Positions 34,786 through 43,276 of a stretch of DNA of 64,000 nt are shown in pieces (the first letter of the stretch is position 1; every line of letters starts with the position of its first letter). The notes beneath the pieces are model-generated. The model was not told the origin of the DNA. It ran no database searches and saw only the letters and a list, made by a program, of their open reading frames with translations. Origin of the DNA: DASUAS01 sp963756895 (GTDB lineage Bacteria; Actinomycetota; Acidimicrobiia; IMCC26256; DASPTH01); contig CAVWPI010000007.1 of NCBI GenBank assembly GCA_963756895.1, forward strand, positions 62,001 to 126,000. The letters run 5' to 3'. Position numbers and translations under genes: made by a program.

Positions 34786-36333
34786 GGCCTCGCGGTCCCA
34801 GGTGGTGGCGGTGACCCCGTGGTCGCGCAGCTCGTGCTTGCGGACCCGCATCGAGGCCTCGGTGCGCGGCAGGTCTTCGACCACCTCGACGTAGCGGGGC
34901 ACCATGAACCGGGGCATGCGCGAGCCGAGGAACTCGAGCAGCTGGGCCGGGTCAAAGGTGGCCGGGTCGTCGACGATGACCGCCACGAACACGTCGTCCT
35001 CACCGAGCGGCGCCGGCACCCCGATGGCCGCGCACTCGCGCACCGACGGGTGCTCGACCACGAGCGTCTCGACCTCGAACGACGAGATGTTCTCGCCTCG
35101 TCGGCGGATCGTGTCGCGCAGGCGGTCGACGAAGTAGAACCAGCCGTCGGCGTCGCGGCGGAACGCGTCGCCGGTGTGGAACCATCCGTTGCGCCACGCC
35201 GCGGCCGTCTGCTCCGGCATCTTGTGGTAGCCGACGTTGAGCGCCCACGGTTCGGCGCTCCGCACGAGCAGCTCCCCCACCTCGCCGTCGGGTACCGGTT
35301 CGTCGAACTCGTCGGCGATGCGCACCTCGGGCCACGGATAGTCCTCCCGGACGCGCCCGCAATTGGCCCACGGACCGTGGTCCCACCCGGTCGTGACGGC
35401 CATGCCGGTCTCGGTCTGCCCGTAGCCGGTCGCGACGCGCACACCGAAGCGCCGCTCGAACGCTTCGATGTCCGGGATCATCGGACCGAGGATCGCGTTG
35501 CGCAGCGGGGAGTCGGCGTCGTCGTCGCGCGGCGGCGCCGAGTGGAGCAACGCGGTCATGGGCCCGACCAGCGCCGCGGTGACGCATCCGGTGGCGCGGA
35601 TGTCGGACCAGAAGTCGGATGCGCTGAACCGGTCGCGCAGCACGAAGCGCGCGTTGCGCGCCATGGCGTAGTTGAACGCGGACCGTCCGGAGTTGTGGAA
35701 GAGCGGCATCGCGCAGTAGAGCCCGTCGCCGGAGACGAGCGCGTCGTCGGGCACCCACGACCAGAACTGGTACATGACCGCCCACGGCGTGATCACCGCT
35801 TTCGACGGGCCGGTGGTGCCCGACGTGAACATCAACGAGTGGACGTCGCGGTACTGCGGGCCGACGAGCTCGACCGCGTCGGGCGCGCCGGCGTCGACGC
35901 CCCGATCGAGGCTGGCGCGCGACGCCTCGTCGAGCACGACGACGGTCGCGAGCTGGGGCAGGTCACCCTCGACCGCGGTGACCGCGTCGCGGAACTCGGG
36001 GCCGACGACCAGCGTCGTCACGTCGGCGTGGTCGAGCGCGTACGCGAGCATCCGCCCGGTGAACGCGACGTTGAGCGGCACTTCGACGACCCGCAGCCAG
36101 GCGAGCGCGAGCATCGTGACGTGGGCGTCGAAGGTGTTGGGGAGCATCGTGGCGACGTGGTCGCCGGCCCCGACCCCTCGCGCCGCGAGTGCGCCCGCCC
36201 ACGCCCGGGCGCGCCGGTCGAGCTCCGCATAGGTGAGCCGCGAGCCGTCGACGTGCTCGAGCGCGGTTGCGTCGGGTGTCGTGGCCGCGCCGTGCGCGAC
36301 GGCGTGCGGGGCCAGGCAGGTGGGCTCGAGCAT
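34780..36333 (-). CDS. AMP-dependent acyl-CoA synthetase/ligase
   Basis: 517-residue adenylating enzyme that makes acyl-CoA from an acid, ATP and CoA. Core motifs: SLMFTSGTTGPSKAVITPWA (A3), GYGQTETGMAVTTG (A5), and NGWFHTGDAFRRDADGWFYF with DRLRDTIRRRGENISSFEVE (A7-A8). The A10 region reads LPRTEASMRVRKHELR, where GK is usual before VRK, so the adenylation lysine appears to be Arg or shifted; a clear oddity. It is divergent from three acyl-CoA dehydrogenases across 22 bases, so it probably supplies their substrate. Confidence 0.9.
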   Translation of the reverse strand: MLEPTCLAPHAVAHGAATTPDATALEHVDGSRLTYAELDRRARAWAGALAARGVGAGDHVATMLPNTFDAHVTMLALAWLRVVEVPLNVAFTGRMLAYALDHADVTTLVVGPEFRDAVTAVEGDLPQLATVVVLDEASRASLDRGVDAGAPDAVELVGPQYRDVHSLMFTSGTTGPSKAVITPWAVMYQFWSWVPDDALVSGDGLYCAMPLFHNSGRSAFNYAMARNARFVLRDRFSASDFWSDIRATGCVTAALVGPMTALLHSAPPRDDDADSPLRNAILGPMIPDIEAFERRFGVRVATGYGQTETGMAVTTGWDHGPWANCGRVREDYPWPEVRIADEFDEPVPDGEVGELLVRSAEPWALNVGYHKMPEQTAAAWRNGWFHTGDAFRRDADGWFYFVDRLRDTIRRRGENISSFEVETLVVEHPSVRECAAIGVPAPLGEDDVFVAVIVDDPATFDPAQLLEFLGSRMPRFMVPRYVEVVEDLPRTEASMRVRKHELRDHGVTATTWDREAS

Positions 36334-36355
36334 CGGTATGTAATATACGAACTTC
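36334..36355. promoter_or_regulatory. very short divergent promoter between ligase and acyl-CoA dehydrogenases
   Basis: Only 22 bases separate the ligase ATG (36333) from the dehydrogenase GTG (36356). The gap and its edge hold an AT-rich island with TAATAT at 36341-36346, about ten bases before the GTG, and the partly symmetric GTATGTAATATAC. If TAATAT is a -10 box, transcription would start at or next to the GTG, giving a leaderless message. Confidence 0.4.
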
Positions 36356-37366
36356 GTGGATCTCGACCCGACGGACGAGCAGCAGTCGATCGTCGACGTG
36401 TTCGGGGGACTCGCCGAGCGCACCGTTCCCCTCGACCGCCTCCGCGACCACGAGCCGGTCGGCTTCTCGCCCGAGCTCTGGGCGCACCTCGTCGCCGTGG
36501 GCGCGCCGGGCATGGCGGTGCCCGAGGCCGCGGGCGGTGCCGGCGCCACCCTGCTCGACCTCGCCCTCGCGGTCGAGGCCCTCGGACGCCACCTCGCACC
36601 CGCTCCCCTGATCGAGCACGCGGTCACCGCCCGTCTCCTCGCGCGGGCCGACGCGCTGTCGCCCGACGTGCTCGACGGGTCGCGCCTCGCCACCCTCGCC
36701 CTCCGTCCGGTCCGGGACGGGCGTGCGCGCCTGGTGCCGGCGGGCGCAGTGGCGCCCACCTTGGTCGCGTTCGACGGCGAGCGCCTCGTGCTCGTCGACA
36801 CCGAGCCGGGCCCGCACGTCCCGAACCTGGCGTCGGCGCCCCTCGCCGACCGGGACCTCACCGACCCGAGCGTGCTCGCATCGGGCTCGCCGGCGCTGGA
36901 CCTGCACCGCCAGGCGGTCGACGAGTGGCGCGTGCTCACCGCGGCCGCGCTCGTCGGCCTCGGGCTGGGCGCGCTCGAGATCGCGGTGCGGTACGTGACC
37001 GAGCGCGAGCAGTTCGGTGTCCCCATCGGGTCCTTCCAGAGCCTGCAGCACACCCTGGCCGACGTGAGCGTCGCGCTCGACGGCGCGCAACTCCTCGCCC
37101 ACAAGGCGGCGTGGGCCCACGACGCGCACCTCGACGACGCGGCCGAGCTCGGGGCCATGGCGTTCCTGTTCGCGGCCGAACAGGCGCAGCGTGCCTCCGA
37201 ACGAGCGCTGCACTTCCACGGTGGGTACGGGTTCATGGAGGAGTACGACATCCAGCTCTTCTACCGGCGCGCCAAGGGCTGGGCGAACGTGCTCGACGAG
37301 CCGGCACGCGAGTACGGCCGGCTCGCCGACCTGCGCTACGGCCCGGTCGCGGCGACCGCGGACTGA
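36356..37366 (+). CDS. acyl-CoA dehydrogenase, FadE-type (possible alpha/beta partner)
   Basis: 336-residue ACAD. The N terminus LDPTDEQQSIVDVFGGLAER and GAPGMAVPEAAGGAGATLLD is typical. The C-terminal domain has REQFGVPIGSFQSLQHTLAD and HFHGGYGFMEEYDIQLFYRR (WEHD-type helix), the form found in one subunit of heterotetrameric steroid or side-chain dehydrogenases. It is short in the middle beta domain. It is followed two bases later by another ACAD, so the two may form an alpha2-beta2 enzyme; this is inferred from order and motif type. FAD-dependent alpha,beta-desaturation of acyl-CoA. Confidence 0.88.
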   Translation: MDLDPTDEQQSIVDVFGGLAERTVPLDRLRDHEPVGFSPELWAHLVAVGAPGMAVPEAAGGAGATLLDLALAVEALGRHLAPAPLIEHAVTARLLARADALSPDVLDGSRLATLALRPVRDGRARLVPAGAVAPTLVAFDGERLVLVDTEPGPHVPNLASAPLADRDLTDPSVLASGSPALDLHRQAVDEWRVLTAAALVGLGLGALEIAVRYVTEREQFGVPIGSFQSLQHTLADVSVALDGAQLLAHKAAWAHDAHLDDAAELGAMAFLFAAEQAQRASERALHFHGGYGFMEEYDIQLFYRRAKGWANVLDEPAREYGRLADLRYGPVAATAD

Positions 37367-37368
37367 CG

Positions 37369-38535
37369 ATGGACTTCACCCCGTCTCCCACAGCCGAGCA
37401 GTTCGGTGAAGAGGTACGCGCGCTGGTGGCACGCGCCTACACCGACGAACGCCGTCAGCACGCGCACGACACCGGCACCATGCACGACTGGGAGCTGCAC
37501 CGGGCGATGGCGGCGCAAGGTTGGATCCGCCAGGCGCTGCCCGAGGCGCTGGGCGGCGGCGGCCGCGGTCCCGAGGAGCTGGCGGTGCTGTTCCGCGAGC
37601 TCGAGCTCGCCGGCGCGCCGTACGACGGCATGAGCATCTGCACCATGGTGGCGTCGGTGCTCGCACACGCCGGGAACGAGATGCAGCAGCGGGAGATCCT
37701 GCCCAAGCTGTTGAGCGGCGAGTCGCTGATCGCCCTGGGGTACTCCGAACCCGACGCCGGCTCCGACGTCGCCGCGGCGCGGACGCGCGCGGTGCGCGAC
37801 GGTGAGGGCTGGCGCATCGACGGCCAGAAGATCTTCACCAGCCTGGCCGAGGAGTCGGAGTGGGTCTTCCTGCTGACCCGCACCAACCTCGACGTCGCCA
37901 AGCACCGCGGTCTCACGTTCTTCCTCGTGCCGACGTCGGCGCCCGGCTTCGAGCTGCAGCCCATCCGCACGCTGTCCGGCAAGCGCACCAACATGACGTT
38001 CTACGACGGCGTCCACGTGGGTGACGAGTGGCGCGTCGGCGAGGTCGACGGCGGGTGGCAGGTGATGCTCGTCGCGCTGTCGTTCGAACGCGGGGTCGCG
38101 GGTGGCGTCCGCGACGCCGAGCGTCTGCTGGCGCAGGCGGAGGCCCACGCCCGAGCGGCAGTCGACGACGACGGGCGCCCACTGCTCGAGCAACCCGCGC
38201 GTCGCGAGGCGCTGGTGCGCTCGGCGATCGATGCCGAGGTCGGTGACCTGCTCGCCAGCCGCGCCGCCTGGGTGGCCGCGTCGGGCCGCCTGCCGGGCGT
38301 GGAGGGCGCGGCGAGCAAGCTGTTCGCCACCGAGGCGTTCCAGCGCTCCGTGCACCGGCTGGTCGACGTGGCGGGACCGGCGGGACTGGTCCAGGCCCAC
38401 GACGTCACCGATGTGGGCGCCTTCTACGAGTACTGCTACCGGTTCGCCCCCGTCACCACCATCTACGGCGGCACCAGCGAGATCCAGCGCAACCTCATCG
38501 CCCAGCGCGGGCTCGGCCTGCCGCGCGGACGCTGA
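37369..38535 (+). CDS. acyl-CoA dehydrogenase
   Basis: 388-residue ACAD, intact. Motifs: ALGYSEPDAGSDVAAARTRA (FAD and substrate loop), IDGQKIFTSLAEESEWVFLL, FFLVPTSAPGFELQPIRTLS, and the C-terminal TIYGGTSEIQRNLIAQRGLG. The YGGTSEIQRN ending is that of the catalytic partner in paired dehydrogenases. It starts two bases after the previous ACAD stop. Pathway fits beta-oxidation of a branched or ring-bearing acyl-CoA made by the divergent ligase. Confidence 0.92.
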   Translation: MDFTPSPTAEQFGEEVRALVARAYTDERRQHAHDTGTMHDWELHRAMAAQGWIRQALPEALGGGGRGPEELAVLFRELELAGAPYDGMSICTMVASVLAHAGNEMQQREILPKLLSGESLIALGYSEPDAGSDVAAARTRAVRDGEGWRIDGQKIFTSLAEESEWVFLLTRTNLDVAKHRGLTFFLVPTSAPGFELQPIRTLSGKRTNMTFYDGVHVGDEWRVGEVDGGWQVMLVALSFERGVAGGVRDAERLLAQAEAHARAAVDDDGRPLLEQPARREALVRSAIDAEVGDLLASRAAWVAASGRLPGVEGAASKLFATEAFQRSVHRLVDVAGPAGLVQAHDVTDVGAFYEYCYRFAPVTTIYGGTSEIQRNLIAQRGLGLPRGR

Positions 38536-38545
38536 CGGCGGGATC

Positions 38546-39726
38546 GTGCGCGGGCTCCCCGGCCTCACGCTCGACCCCGACGTCGAAGCGTTCCGCGCCG
38601 ACGTGCGCGCGTTCCTCGCCGACGCGCTCGCCCCCGGGCGGGCCGCCGCGCGGTACGACCGCACCGACCTCACCGGTTGGGACGAAGGGTTCGAGCGCAC
38701 GGTCGTGCGCGCGGCGGGCGATGCCGGACTCCTCGGTGTGAGCCTGCCGGTCGAACTGGGCGGGGGCGGACGGCCTCCGAGCTGGCAAGCGGCGGTCAGC
38801 TACGAGGCCGCGTACCACGACGCGCCGCTCATCGACACCGCCGCGGTGCTGGTCGCGCCCACCGTGGCCGCGTTCGGCACTGCGGCGCAGCGCGACACGG
38901 TCGTGCGGGCTGCGTGCGCCGGCACCATCAACGCGGCCATCGCGTACACGGAGGCGGGTGCCGGGAGTGACCTCTCGAACGTGGCGACCACGGGAACCGC
39001 GCAGGACGACGGCGACTTCGTGCTCGACGGCGAGAAGGTGTTCGTCACCGGCGCGCACAAGGCCGACTGGTGCTGCACGATCGCGCGCACGGACGAGTCG
39101 TCCCGCGGCAAGCGAGGCCTGTCGATGTTCCTCGTGGACATGAACACACCGGGCGTCGCGATCGAGCGTCACGCGACTGCGAACCGCTGGACGTTGTCGA
39201 CGGTGCGGTTCGACGGCGCGCGCGTGTCCGCGACGACGCGGTGCTCGGCGAGGTCGGCAACGGCTGGCGGCAACTCAGCGGCGCACTGCTCGCCGAGCGC
39301 AGCGGCGTCGCCTGGTTGGGCTGGGCGACCCGCGCGCTCGAAGCGCTGCTCGAGCACGGCGCGGGCAGTGGCGATCCGGTGCTGCGCGACGAGCTCGCGG
39401 GGCTGGTGACGCACTGGTTCGCGGCCGTCGGCCGGGTCGAGCGCGTGCTCGCCCTGCAGGACGCCGGCGCGGCACCGTTCGTCGAAGGTGCGCTCAGCAA
39501 GGTGTGCGTCACCGAGCTGCTCCAGCGCATCGGTCGCGTCGGCGCGACCGTGCTCGGGCCCGACGCGCTGACCGCGCCGGGCTGGTTCGGCGGTCCGCTG
39601 CCGGAGTGGTTCGCGTACGAGGTCGTGGAACGGCTGCACCCGACGTTGAGCGTCGGGGCCAACGAGATCCAACGGACGACGATCGCCGACGTGGGCCTGG
39701 GCCTTCCGCCCGAGCCCCGGGCGTGA
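38546..39726 (+). CDS. acyl-CoA dehydrogenase (one frameshift, about 394 aa)
   Basis: Third ACAD of the cluster. Seen are PDVEAFRADVRAFLADALAP, SLPVELGGGGRPPSWQAAVS, AYTEAGAGSDLSNVATTGTA, LDGEKVFVTGAHKADWCCTI, then after the break RDDAVLGEVGNGWRQLSGAL and LSVGANEIQRTTIADVGLGL. The frame moves by +2 near 39230 and two CG units repair it. GTG start ten bases after the preceding stop. The ANEIQR form in place of GTSEIQR marks it as a different subgroup from its neighbour. Confidence 0.85.
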
Positions 39727-39739
39727 CGAGGAGAGGGAC

Positions 39740-40798
39740 ATGACGTACCGAGTGGTGGGATGGTCGACCGGCGGGGTCGGACGGCTGGCGATCCGGGCGA
39801 TCGCCCGGCGGCCCGACCTGGAGCTGGCCGGCGTGTGGGTTCACAGCACCGACAAGGACGGCGTCGACGCGGGCACGCTGGCGGGCATCGACCCCCTCGG
39901 CATCGCCGCGACCACCGACGCCGACGCGCTGCTCGCCGCGCAACCCGACTGCGTCTGCTACTCGGCGTCAGGGGAGGAGCTCGACGCCGCGGCGGTGCCC
40001 GAGATGGTGCGCATGCTCGAGGCCGGCGTCAACGTCGTGACGGTGTCGACCCCGGGGCTCGTGCACCCGGCGGGCTACCAGCCCGAGTGGCGGGCGCAGC
40101 TCGAGGAAGCGGCCGCACGGGGCAACGCGACGCTGTACGCGTCGGGCATCGAGCCTGGCTTCGCGGGCGACCAGCTGCCGCTCACGCTGATGACGATGAG
40201 CGACACCGTGCGCTCGGTGCGCACGCAGGAGATCTTCCTGTACGACGAGTACCCGGTCGCGTTCGTCATGTTCGAGGTGTTCGGCTTCGGCAAGCCGATG
40301 GAGCACCAGGCGATCATGGCCATGCCCGGCGTGCAGTCGGGCACGTGGGGCCCGCCGGTGCGCATGATCGCCGATCGTCTCGGCGTCGAGCTCGACGAGA
40401 TCCGGGAGACCTACGAGAAGGTCGTGACGCCCCGTGGGCTCGAGGTGGCCGCGGGCACGATCGAGGCGGAGACGGTCGGTGCGGTGCGGTTCGAGACCAT
40501 CGGCGTCGTCAACGGCCGCGACGCGATCATCATCGAGCACGTCAACCGCATGGCGTCGGACCTCGCGCCCGAGTGGCCCACCGCTGCGCGTGACGGCACG
40601 TATCGCATCGCCATCGAGGGCAACCCCGACCTCACGTGCGAGCTCACCGTCGGCAAGCCGGAGACCGCGAGCGACGACGGCATGGTCGCCACCACGATGC
40701 GCCTGGTGAACGCGATCCCCTACGTGTGCGACGCCCCTGCCGGCCTCACCACGTCCCTCGACCTTCCCCTCACCACCCCGAAGCACGCCTTCCCCTGA
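39740..40798 (+). CDS. DapB-like NAD(P)-binding oxidoreductase
   Basis: 352 residues. N-terminal Rossmann fold like dihydrodipicolinate reductase or diaminopimelate dehydrogenase: YRVVGWSTGGVGRLAIRAIA, then LELAGVWVHSTDKDGVDAG, and later VVTVSTPGLVHPAGY. It is too divergent and long for lysine synthesis. Proteins of this kind are common beside steroid and acyl-CoA genes in mycobacteria and Acidimicrobiia. Last in the ACAD cluster; a long inverted repeat follows the stop. Reaction unknown. Confidence 0.83.
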   Translation: MTYRVVGWSTGGVGRLAIRAIARRPDLELAGVWVHSTDKDGVDAGTLAGIDPLGIAATTDADALLAAQPDCVCYSASGEELDAAAVPEMVRMLEAGVNVVTVSTPGLVHPAGYQPEWRAQLEEAAARGNATLYASGIEPGFAGDQLPLTLMTMSDTVRSVRTQEIFLYDEYPVAFVMFEVFGFGKPMEHQAIMAMPGVQSGTWGPPVRMIADRLGVELDEIRETYEKVVTPRGLEVAAGTIEAETVGAVRFETIGVVNGRDAIIIEHVNRMASDLAPEWPTAARDGTYRIAIEGNPDLTCELTVGKPETASDDGMVATTMRLVNAIPYVCDAPAGLTTSLDLPLTTPKHAFP

Positions 40799-40817
40799 TC
40801 GAACCCCGACCCCCACG

Positions 40818-40868
40818 CGAGGTTGCGTCACCTGAGTGCGCTCTACGACCTCGAGTGACGCAACCTCG
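40818..40868. terminator. 14-base-arm inverted repeat between convergent genes
   Basis: CGAGGTTGCGTCAC (40818-40831) is perfectly complementary to GTGACGCAACCTCG (40855-40868) around a 23-base loop. It fills most of the 87-base gap between the DapB-like gene and the convergent gene ending at 40886. Candidate bidirectional terminator; arms this long and perfect could also be a miniature repeat element. Confidence 0.6.
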
Positions 40869-40885
40869 TAGGGGAGGTCGGGTCG

Positions 40886-41887
40886 CTAGGCGGTGCTGAG
40901 GGGGCCGGCGTAGGCGGCGGCGACGGCGGCCTCGAAGGCGCGCTCGTGGAGGGGGTCGGCGACTTCGGGGAGGACGACGCCCCGGGCGGCGCAGTCGGCC
41001 CGCCACGTGTCGACGACCTGGTCGAAGGTGAGGTCGTCGAGGTGCTCGTCGAACACTCGGGCCTCCTCCGCATCGCGGAAGCACTCGGCCTTCCACGAGA
41101 TCGAGATGCGGATGTCGTCGCGTCCGAAGTCGCCGAAGTCGCGGTCGCCCTTGGTGATGCGCCACCGACGCGCACTGTCGTCGAACGACAGCTGCGCGTC
41201 GATCGGCACCATCGTGAAGCGCCCGTCACCCACGGCTTCGACGCGGTGGTACATGAAGTCGTTGTCACCGACGACCGCGGTGTTCGACGGCGGTTCGATG
41301 GTGACCTCGGGTTCGGCGCCGCCGTCGGGCCAGTAGCTGAACCCGCCGTTCGGACCGTCGTAGTACCAGGCGACCGCGGTGGCCACCTTGACCCGCCACC
41401 GCTCGAAGAGGCCCGACGCCGCCATCGCACTGACGACCCACGCCGGGTACTGCGACCGCTCCACGCCGCGGAACGTGGGCACGTCGGTGTGCTTGCGGTT
41501 CTGCGGCATCGGCGCGGTGAGGTTGGCGAACACGATGAGCGGCCGCACGACCTCGGCGTCGAACACCTGCGCAGCCGCCTCGATCAGGCGCTCGCTGTGG
41601 AGCACCGACTCCACACCGTCGATGTGGACGGCACGCGACGACACCCAGTCGCCGCGGTAGATGGGCATGGTCACGAGCTCGTCGTCGACCATCACGCCGA
41701 CGGCGTCGGGCGACTTCGCGCGCGCCGCGTCCTTGTAGGCCTCGAGCGATGCCGCGAACTCGCGCAGCGACAGGAGCACGTGCGGATAGGGCCCGTGCGC
41801 CTCGCACAGGCGCCACGCGAGCTCGGGGTCGTCGAGCACGCCGTGCACGGTGACGGGGCGGCGCGGAGCGAGATCGGTCGCGGTCAT
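40886..41887 (-). CDS. hypothetical protein, possibly a cupin-fold 2-oxoglutarate oxygenase
   Basis: 333 residues, no family recognised with confidence. It has H133 and D135 in QNRKHTDVPTFRG and a possible distal histidine H214 in GDNDFMYHRVEAVGDGRF, the spacing expected for an HxD...H iron site in a double-stranded beta helix. Between them come AVAWYYDGPNGGFSYWPDGG and EVTIEPPSNTAVVG. The C terminus is helical (HLDDLTFDQVVDTWRADCAA). Inference only; alone between convergent genes and the solute-binding protein. Confidence 0.6.
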   Translation of the reverse strand: MTATDLAPRRPVTVHGVLDDPELAWRLCEAHGPYPHVLLSLREFAASLEAYKDAARAKSPDAVGVMVDDELVTMPIYRGDWVSSRAVHIDGVESVLHSERLIEAAAQVFDAEVVRPLIVFANLTAPMPQNRKHTDVPTFRGVERSQYPAWVVSAMAASGLFERWRVKVATAVAWYYDGPNGGFSYWPDGGAEPEVTIEPPSNTAVVGDNDFMYHRVEAVGDGRFTMVPIDAQLSFDDSARRWRITKGDRDFGDFGRDDIRISISWKAECFRDAEEARVFDEHLDDLTFDQVVDTWRADCAARGVVLPEVADPLHERAFEAAVAAAYAGPLSTA

Positions 41888-41906
41888 GGCCCGACGATAC
41901 CGCTGG

Positions 41907-43244
41907 TCATCCCGTGGCCAGATCGAGCTTGCGCGACACGACGTTCTCGGGCGAGCAGGAGTAGGTCCCCGCCTTGGTGGGGTGCACCCGCACGAACTCG
42001 CCGTCTCGGACCTGCAGGGTCACGCTGCACTCGGTGACCTTGCGCCCGGCGATGTCGATGGGGGCGATCATGCCCTCGGCATCGAACTCGTGGATGGTGG
42101 CGAGCTCGGCGAGGAGCGACTTCCGGGTGACGCCGTTGACGCCGTCGCGCTTCACGATCGCGTTCACCGCGTCGCGGAAGGCGATGCCCGCAGCCCAGGT
42201 GGAGGCACCGAAGCCGGCGGCGTTCGCCTTCCCCGTGTACTTCACGAAGTTGGCTGTCATCGGGTTGGCCTTCTGCTCCGCCTTGCTCAGGAACGGCAGG
42301 AACGTCGTGTCCACGTACTGCCCCTCGACGTCCTGGCCTCCCGACGAGAGGAAGCCCTGGTCGTAGCAGGACACGCCGCAATCCCACACCTTCACGCCGG
42401 TCAGGCCCTGGAGCGCGGCCTCCTTGCGCAGCAACACGGTGCAAGGGAACGACGATGTGCACTGCCCGTAGTTCGAGCCCTTGCTCTTCATCGCCTGCAC
42501 GATCTCGGTGTACTCGCTCTGCGTCGCCTTGGCCGACCGGTCGAAGTCGCCGTCGGTCGCGATGCCGACGTCGCGCACCGCGGCGACCGATGCGAACGTG
42601 GCGTCACGCGCCGCCTGCGAGTCGTTGCCGAACACGTAGATGCCATGCAGGTCGTCACCGAACTTCTGCTGATACCAGCGTCCGCGACCGACGTTGGCCT
42701 GGTAGGTCTGCGGGTGTTCGTCCTTGGTGGAGCACACCAGCGCCGGCGGTGCGATCGGGAACGACTCCGTCGAGCACGAGTGGTCGACCGAGCCGACGTA
42801 GTACGGGATGTCGGGCAGCCCCGTCGTCGCTCCCGTCGAGTCCTTGCAGTCGCGCATCTCCTCGACGGTGTTGAGCAGCGCCGCCGACGTGCCGACCATC
42901 GCGACGTCGTTCTGACACGCCGAGATCTCGGCGGCGCGGGTGTCGTTCGGGTTCACGTGGGAGTCGTAGAAGTCCATCACGAACTTGCGGCCGGCGAGGC
43001 CACCGGTGGCGTTGATGTACTTCACCACGCCGCGCACGCCGTCGACCGACGCCTTGAACAACCCTGGCGCGAACGAGTTGTCGACGTCGGCGATCACCGC
43101 GATGTGGATCTCAGTGGGCGTGATCCCCACGTCGGTCGCCGTCGGCTTCTCCTTGTCCGCCGACTGCGCGGCGGCGGAAGCCACCGTGCCCGACGCCACC
43201 AGTGCGACCACCGCGCACAGGACTCCCCAACGCATCGTGCGCAT
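41907..43244 (-). CDS. ABC transporter substrate-binding protein (branched-chain amino acid type)
   Basis: 445-residue periplasmic-binding-fold type I protein of the LivJ/Peripla_BP_6 kind. The signal peptide is MRTMRWGVLCAVVALVASGT, and the mature part starts near GITPTEIHIAVIADVDNSFA. Later come GGLAGRKFVMDFYDSHVNPN, a region with several cysteines (SACQND, CKDS, SCST, CSTK) and AAGIAFRDAVNAIVK. No permease or ATPase gene is close, so it is an orphan. Two closely spaced ATGs exist; I used the upstream one with a GGGGGA before it. Confidence 0.87.
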   Translation of the reverse strand: MRTMRWGVLCAVVALVASGTVASAAAQSADKEKPTATDVGITPTEIHIAVIADVDNSFAPGLFKASVDGVRGVVKYINATGGLAGRKFVMDFYDSHVNPNDTRAAEISACQNDVAMVGTSAALLNTVEEMRDCKDSTGATTGLPDIPYYVGSVDHSCSTESFPIAPPALVCSTKDEHPQTYQANVGRGRWYQQKFGDDLHGIYVFGNDSQAARDATFASVAAVRDVGIATDGDFDRSAKATQSEYTEIVQAMKSKGSNYGQCTSSFPCTVLLRKEAALQGLTGVKVWDCGVSCYDQGFLSSGGQDVEGQYVDTTFLPFLSKAEQKANPMTANFVKYTGKANAAGFGASTWAAGIAFRDAVNAIVKRDGVNGVTRKSLLAELATIHEFDAEGMIAPIDIAGRKVTECSVTLQVRDGEFVRVHPTKAGTYSCSPENVVSRKLDLATG

Positions 43245-43276
43245 CGCCGATCCCCCAATGTGATGTCGTGTTGGCT

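Noticed and set aside
33610..37368. Very long plus-strand open frame running through dinB and the ligase
   Set aside because: Only the last part (37369-38535) is a real protein, an acyl-CoA dehydrogenase; the rest is antisense shadow.
39740..40798. dapB (lysine biosynthesis)
   Set aside because: Too long, and it sits in an acyl-CoA cluster; only the N-terminal Rossmann part is similar.
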